Source: Colias croceus (taxonomy: Eukaryota > Arthropoda > Insecta > Lepidoptera > Pieridae). From it: a DNA stretch of 64,000 bases. The position numbers and the translations under genes were made by a program. The notes under the pieces were generated by a model, which was given only the letters and a program-made list of their open reading frames with translations, had not been told where the DNA came from and ran no database searches. Shown piece by piece: positions 58,791 to 64,000 of the stretch. The stretch's first letter is position 1. Each line of letters begins with the position of its first letter. The DNA is taken from NCBI RefSeq assembly GCF_905220415.1, contig NC_059539.1, positions 8,246,001-8,310,000 of the forward strand, given 5' to 3'.

Positions 58791-60189
58791 AAATAACATA
58801 AGTAATAAAAAATACATACCTATCTATTTTCTACTAATAGCAAAATGCATCTCAATTATGATTGTTGTGATCATGATCGTACACAATTTTATAGGAAATA
58901 TGAATTCATCAGTTTAACAATTTGTGTAAAGGACATCACGGTTACGGTTCTTTTCTGTGGGAAATATGGGTAATAATATCAAATATGAAATAACTGAAGC
59001 GTGTACTTTGGACCACTCCTTCATGTGTACAAAATACAATTTACGGAACCAATGGCCTTTAAAGGGAGAGCACTACACTACCTACCTACCACGTCAATTT
59101 TCAAATACTACACAAAGTTCAGAACCAACAGTAGTCATTTTTTCAGTAAGAAAATAGTAAAAACTGCATTCTCCGGTTGAATCAGTAAAGATCAGTATCA
59201 TCATCATCAGATGATGATGATGCTGCTTAGATAATCCGTGAGTACGATGCTGCGTATATTATTTAGTCGTAGCTGAAGCTGTGGCTGAAGTGAGCGCTAA
59301 GGATTGAAAACATTCATTATATTTTGAGCAAAGTGGTGTAGCGAAAATAAATTAGTTACATTTTGGAAATGACAAATACACAGGCGTGAAACGAATTTCG
59401 TAACAATTTTATTTGTAATTGTTAGGACTATTAGTAATGTTTACTTACGTACATTTAGGTAAGTATTGTTATTTTATTGTTCTTAAAATACCTATATTAT
59501 GACGGCACGTAACTAGCAGACAAATGCGGTCCGGTAGGTAAGGTGTAAAATTAATAAGTTTACCTACATATGCATAGGTATAATACAGGTTCTACAGTCT
59601 ACACGTTGACATTTTGAAAACTTATCACAGTTTATACCTACTTTATACGCATTTTATTGTCGCTTCCAATGCACATACTGACGCTAAAAGAACGGAAAGA
59701 AGGTAATTTCGGTGTTTTTTATTGTACCTAATTGCGAATGTAGGTATTATTTATATTTAATCTCATTTAAATAGAGCTATTCTGAAAATCATAGCAAAAA
59801 AAAAAATTACGCGATTCACATAACAAATCTAGTTACAATGGTATACTTTTATTTTTTGTTTCCATTCAACTTTTATTGCGAGAACAATGGCTTGAAGTCT
59901 ACTCTTCGGAACAGGTGGCCTATTCAGTAACGACAACTGAAATAGTGCTCACATTATTTGTTAAATAACTTAAGTTTCGGTGTCATGCAACAGGTCATCG
60001 CTTGGTTACAGTTTAGGTATAGGTAACTACATTAAAATTTGATGAGTACATACAATATCTATTATTTGATATTTCCATAATACTCGGGTAGGTACCATTA
60101 GAAGGGTAATACACGGTTCTTTGGAAGCCTTACGCTGGGACTGATCAAACACATTAAATTCAATTAGTACTACCATGGTACTACTGATT

Positions 60190-60192
<3 letters not shown>
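58791..60192. other. Intergenic, nothing recognised
   Basis: Includes a small ATCATCATCATC/GATGATGATGAT palindrome near 59199-59222. No gene supported. Confidence 0.4.

Positions 60193-60239
<47 letters not shown>
60193..60239. repeat. (TA)n microsatellite
   Basis: About 46 bp of alternating T and A. Confidence 0.95.
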
Positions 60240-60240
<1 letters not shown>

Positions 60241-60744
60241 TATCTCCACGGGCACTATGTTGATCAAACGTGCCATATAGTTAGTAATTATTTGATCCGT
60301 TTTCACTTGTTGATCCGGTTGGTATTAGTGGATCCATTGCCACACCACCGTCCGTATGTGGATCCGAACGGAGCCACAAGTGTCACCATCAGTAATAATA
60401 ATAATTACGTGCTTTTTATACAAATCCACCTTTTTTGCGTTTTAGCTCTTGTTGATCCGATTCAAATGAGCCAATCAGAGCCCACCGAGCTCAGCCATTG
60501 GTCGCTTGCGGCCTTAGCCATTTCAAGGTTTAAAGACATTTATTCCCGTTATAGAAACGTATGTTGCCGTTCGCCTTCCATAATTTGTTCGGATCTTCGG
60601 GAGGGCAAGATAGCTAGCTCGTCTATTAGGATAGTGGCGATTTGATGTTGAGATTATAATATTTGTATTTATGTTTTTATGTAGCGCTTTGCGGATGAAC
60701 ATACACGTATTATAAAAGTATAATTGTTTTAAATTCATTATTTT
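60240..60744. other. Unassigned segment with repeated TTGATCC words
   Basis: TTGATC or GGATCC recurs five times between 60260 and 60460. An open frame spans it but has no known domain. Confidence 0.3.
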
Positions 60745-61355
60745 AGTGTCGTCGTAGATTTTATTTGTAGAACTTAACAAAGGATAGTTAAAGATAGTTT
60801 TAATGATTTTATTTTGTTTGTTTTATTTTATTTTGTTTAATTTATTTTTTAGGTGGTCGATGTGATAATTCCATTTCAGAGAGCTGTCGATTCGCAAACC
60901 TAGGCATTTCTCGTGGGTTTTATGTTCTAATACAACACCGTTAATTTTAAGTGGAGCGTGTGGTGGAATAATTTTGTTATGAGCTTTGAATTTAGATATA
61001 TTTATTTTTAGTAGATTGCATTTATTTATTTAATAAGTCGTAGATTTTTTTTAGTTAAAAGAGGATAGTAAAAGATAGTTTTAATGATTTTATTTTGTAA
61101 AATTTGGAGTGGCGCTAATTTATTTTTGTAAGCACTCCCCCATACTTCTATTAAATACATAAGGTGCGGCTTTACTAACGTGTTGTAGATGGTGTGGCGT
61201 AATTTATGAGGAATGCAAGAAGTAATATTACGCAGAGATCTAAGAAGTGCTGATAATTTATTTTTTAGGTGGTCGATGTGATGATTCCATTTTAGAGAGC
61301 TGTCGATTCGCAAACCTAGTAGATCGGGAGTCATTGACACAAAATTTCGAGTCAT
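60745..61355 (-). mobile_element. Two truncated copies of one LINE reverse transcriptase
   Basis: Copy 1 (61355-61031) encodes LGLRIDSSLKWNHHIDHLKN, then SALLRSLRN, then YNTLVKPHLMYLIEVWG: the C-terminal part of a non-LTR reverse transcriptase, ending in an AATAAATAAAT tail. Copy 2 (about 61017-60745) repeats LGLRIDSSLKWNYHIDHLKN, includes further upstream sequence (INGVVLEHKTHEKC) and lacks about 160 bp present in copy 1. Both lie on the minus strand, head to tail. Confidence 0.75.
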
Positions 61356-62174
61356 TTGTAACAGGATGGCGGTTCTACAGGGGTCTTAGTACGCAATGAC
61401 AGAAAGAAAAATGATGGTGTGAACGCTGGTACCGGCGGCTTAGTCGCGTGGGCGTTAGTCAAACTCGTCGGAAAAATAGCGAAAGTCAAACGATTTGTAA
61501 CACAAAAATTTTAGAATTTACCGATAGCCAATAAAAAAGATGTAGACGGTAGTGTCATGCCATACTTTTCCGGTGTGACATAAAGCCCGCCATACCGACG
61601 CGAATGCGTTGATTAAAAAAAAAAACAATTCAACCATTGTATTGTGCAATTCAAATCGTATATTTTTATTTTCTTAATCATTTACTTTGTATCCTTTATC
61701 ATTAGTCACTAAAATTTATTTTGTTAACTTGCCAAATATGATGTAACATGGAATTTGCAAGGGAAGGCACTGCCTTCTGAGATATAGGAATTACCTAGTT
61801 CAGAAGGCAGAGCAATATTGTAATGTTATATTTGAAGTTAATAAATTTTATTTTATTTATTATTTTATTGGTACCAGGCTAACTTTTGCACAGGTAACCA
61901 TCGTCGTGCAGCCATTTACGAAAATCGCCATGCATCGCCATACTTTTCAGACGATTCTAAATGGTCGCCATACCGCCGAAATGATTTTGTTTAATTGAAT
62001 GAAATGTTGAAATGAATGTTTAATTGAATGAATTTTGTTTACTATTTGTTCATTTGAGCATATATATTTTTCAAATAATGTACTAATACGGCTCAACTCC
62101 GACCGAATATCCTTCATATCATCATTACATCTGCAATCTTGTTCTAGCGGTTGTTTCCGTTTTCTGTAAGTAAT
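61356..62174. other. Repeat-derived intergenic, unassigned
   Basis: An inverted pair CTGCCTTCTGA/TCAGAAGGCAG at about 61770-61810 precedes an AATAAA and T-rich tail, probably the 3' end of another retroelement. No frame recognised. Confidence 0.3.
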
Positions 62175-62372
62175 TTAAGTATCAGTTGGCGTAGAACTCG
62201 TAGAAAACGAACTTAGCTTCGATAGATCGGGATGCGATCCACCGGCAGTACCCACTGCACCACTGCTAGTTAAACGTGTTGGCGATCTGCGTACACTCAT
62301 AATATTTACTCCGCAATGGATAATTTGTGCAAGAATATAAGTCGTCATTTGTTTTTGACCTAAATCTAACAT
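62175..62372 (-). mobile_element. Possible retroelement gag-like N-terminal fragment
   Basis: The frame includes MSVRRSPTRLTSSG, then GGSHPDLSKLSSFS. The RSP...GGS.PDLS pattern is common at the start of insect retroelement gag-like ORFs. Only about 40 residues survive. Confidence 0.35.
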
Positions 62373-62398
62373 TTTAATTATTTTATCAGATTGATATC

Positions 62399-63134
62399 AG
62401 AATCAGGGCAAAGGCGAACGCTACACGTCAATAAATATTATGATAATTATCTTGATATTTACTGATGTATCTTGGGAGGGATCACAGCACACCCTACACC
62501 ATCAATACGTATCGCGTCAGTACTGAAACGTTCTTTGTATGAGCCAGACGTGATGACGGCAAGATAAATATTGCGATGTAGGTCCTGGGATCAGATCACA
62601 AGGAGTTCCAGAAATCCAGCGATATACAGGGTTAGTTCTCAATGACCGGCCAAATTTTCAGAAATGGTTCAGAATCGATAACATTTTAGAACTAATGAAA
62701 AAAAAAACTTTTTTTTTTTTAAATTAGATTTCATTCCTGTCCACCACTAAAAAGCGAACGTGTGGACATTACAAAAGCAACAATTCAGTTCAACAACCTA
62801 GATAGGTAGAAGTTAGCACACACATAAATTTGGCAATGCGCGCACGCACACAAGTGCATTGATTCTGGGGGTGTTTACGATTTAGGAAATTTTTAAGACA
62901 TTTTCAAATGAATGCTATTATTTTTATTTAATTTTATTCGACAATAATGTTTCAAATGCACCTTTGGTTTAATATCTAGATCTTAATTTTAAGTTTTGGC
63001 TGGTCATTGAAAACTAACCCTGTATTGTGATCCGTCAATTATACACTACCCTACACGTCAATAAATATCGTAATCCGATAGTAAATATTGATGGATCTTA
63101 CGTGTAGCGTTCGCCAAAGAGTTGCCCTGATTCA
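62399..63134. repeat. Outer inverted repeat with GCGAACGCTACACGT ends
   Basis: GAATCAGGGCAA..GGCGAACGCTACACGT occurs at 62399-62427 and inverted at 63098-63134, with an extra 7 bases in the right arm. CACGTCAATAAATAT is present just inside the left arm and, as a direct copy, near 63055. An inner element splits it. Confidence 0.65.
62627..63023. mobile_element. Nested MITE with CAGGGTTAGTT ends and TA flanks
   Basis: CAGGGTTAGTTCTCAATGAC at 62627 and its near-complement ending CCCTG at 63023 give inverted ends of about 27 bp (2 mismatches). TA stands outside both ends, as in Tc1/mariner-type insertion. About 397 bp, non-coding. Confidence 0.65.
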
Positions 63135-63360
63135 AGAGGTAGGTTGTTATTTGTAGGATGCATACTACTTGAGAATTATCACTGTCACTGTTTGACGAAA
63201 GGTTTTTAGGGTTCCGTATTTTTAGTTTCACAACGTTTTCTATAAGTTTCAATTGAATTACGGTCGACTTCTTCAACTTCCATAAAACTCAGGAGATTTT
63301 TTGGTAGCCCTAATTTCATATCCCCATGTCAATGTCATGCAAGTGCATATAAATGGAATA

Positions 63361-63735
63361 GATCAACATACGACTTATGATTTGGTATATAAAACGGAGT
63401 CAAGAAGTATTTGAGCATTTCAAAACTTGAACCGTTACGAAGTCGAGTTCGTCTAGTCTAGGCGGATTTAGCAATGTATGGAACATTAGCTAACTATAAT
63501 ATGTTTGTGTACGGAGCCAACAAATACTGTAGAGTTTACGAAAAATTAATCTACGTTACTTAATATACAGTTTCGTTTTGTCGGATCAAATAAAGCTGTA
63601 ATTTTGATAATATAAATGATAATGATCAACATACGACTTTGGATTTGGTATATAAAACGGAGCCAACAAGTGTTTATGGGTTTCTGAATTTCGGCCGTTA
63701 CGGAGTCGATTCAGTTCGAGATCTTAGCAATAAAA
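63361..63735. repeat. Direct repeat pair with TATA-box-like core
   Basis: GATCAACATACGACTT..GATTTGGTATATAAAACGGAG starts at 63361 and 63624 (spacing 263 bp) and stays similar for about 100 bp. Both contain TATATAAAA followed 60-70 bases on by a GAGTTCG or CAGTTCG, resembling an insect LTR promoter. Possibly two pieces of one LTR. Confidence 0.5.
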
Positions 63736-63905
63736 ATGTTGAGTATATCAATTTCACCACGAATACGTTTGGCAACATCGCTCAAATATTTGCGCCGTTG
63801 CCACTCCGGGCAAGATCTATGCAACCGGAGTCGAGTAATATTGGGGTAAAGGTGGAGTCAGGAATGCACGGCAGTCGGGCTGGATCAACTTAGTGCCCAA
63901 GTTGG

Positions 63906-63906
<1 letters not shown>

Positions 63907-63943
<37 letters not shown>
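63907..63943. repeat. (TA)n microsatellite
   Basis: About 36 bp of alternating T and A. Confidence 0.95.
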
Positions 63944-63944
<1 letters not shown>

Positions 63945-64000
63945 TAGCTTTCCGCCCGCGGCTTCGCCCGCGTTTTCAAAGAAACCCGTTCCCGTAGGAT
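63943..64000 (-). repeat. Dispersed repeat, CTAGCTTTCCGCCCGCGG end (runs off window)
   Basis: Same end as at 2432 and, complemented, at 36292. Confidence 0.8.

Noticed and set aside
60175..60645. 156-codon frame starting in the (TA)n run
   Set aside because: The first third is microsatellite (Ile-Tyr repeats) and the remainder has no recognisable domain.
63639..63893. 84-codon frame at the right end
   Set aside because: It overlaps the direct-repeat/LTR-like block and shows no domain; treated as chance or TE debris.

Overview
The window is eukaryotic nuclear DNA, almost certainly from a butterfly or moth. Three things point to Lepidoptera. The DNA is AT-rich, with compact multi-exon genes using GT-AG introns. 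Many dispersed repeat tails end in the GCGAAGCCGCGGGCGG word. There is also a tRNA-derived SINE with a (GAT)n tail, and there are terminal-inverted-repeat elements starting AACCGACTTCAAAAA. No bacterial or viral genome organisation is present. I cannot name the species.

Nine host genes were assembled exon by exon, with intron phases checked. AMBRA1 (+, 6.4-13.3 kb) is an autophagy scaffold with an 1.6-kb-coding-scale disordered middle exon and a GC-rich exon followed by tandem copies. Mo25/CAB39 (-, 17.7-20.1 kb) is the LKB1/STK kinase scaffold. Lysyl-tRNA synthetase (+, 23.9-26.6 kb) has a likely alternative mitochondrial start. OTUD6B-like deubiquitinase (-, 26.8-27.7 kb) is intronless. The PAF-acetylhydrolase 1B alpha subunit (+, 29.4-30.4 kb) appears catalytically dead. 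NDUFAF6 (-, 32.1-33.9 kb) is a complex I assembly factor. Tyrosine aminotransferase (-, 36.9-39.8 kb) follows, then EMC4 (+, 46.3-46.9 kb), STMP1 (-, 47.0-50.5 kb, a 54-residue mitochondrial microprotein) and a LIV-1 type ZIP zinc transporter (-, 52.8-57.2 kb, 5' end not found). Including the ZIP gene this makes ten loci. The genes do not form a pathway. They are housekeeping neighbours, several arranged tail to tail with closely spaced or overlapping 3' ends (LysRS/OTUD6B, EMC4/STMP1).

Mobile DNA fills the rest. 0-5 kb holds a LINE fragment, a long foldback element, a retroposon nested in another repeat with a 16-bp target duplication, a 12-bp tandem array and a hAT remnant. 20.9-22.5 kb holds a P-like transposase fragment and a 1.1-kb element with 32-bp inverted ends and a CAATAC duplication. 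28-44 kb holds three copies of one inverted-repeat family, LINE remnants, THAP exons and a TTAA-flanked foldback. The large STMP1 intron contains a 1.6-kb piggyBac-like element with palindromic internal motifs. The ZIP intron contains a cluster of AACGCCC words. 58-64 kb is almost wholly repeats and decayed retroelements.

All calls come from reading the sequence and from memory of protein families; no database search was run.
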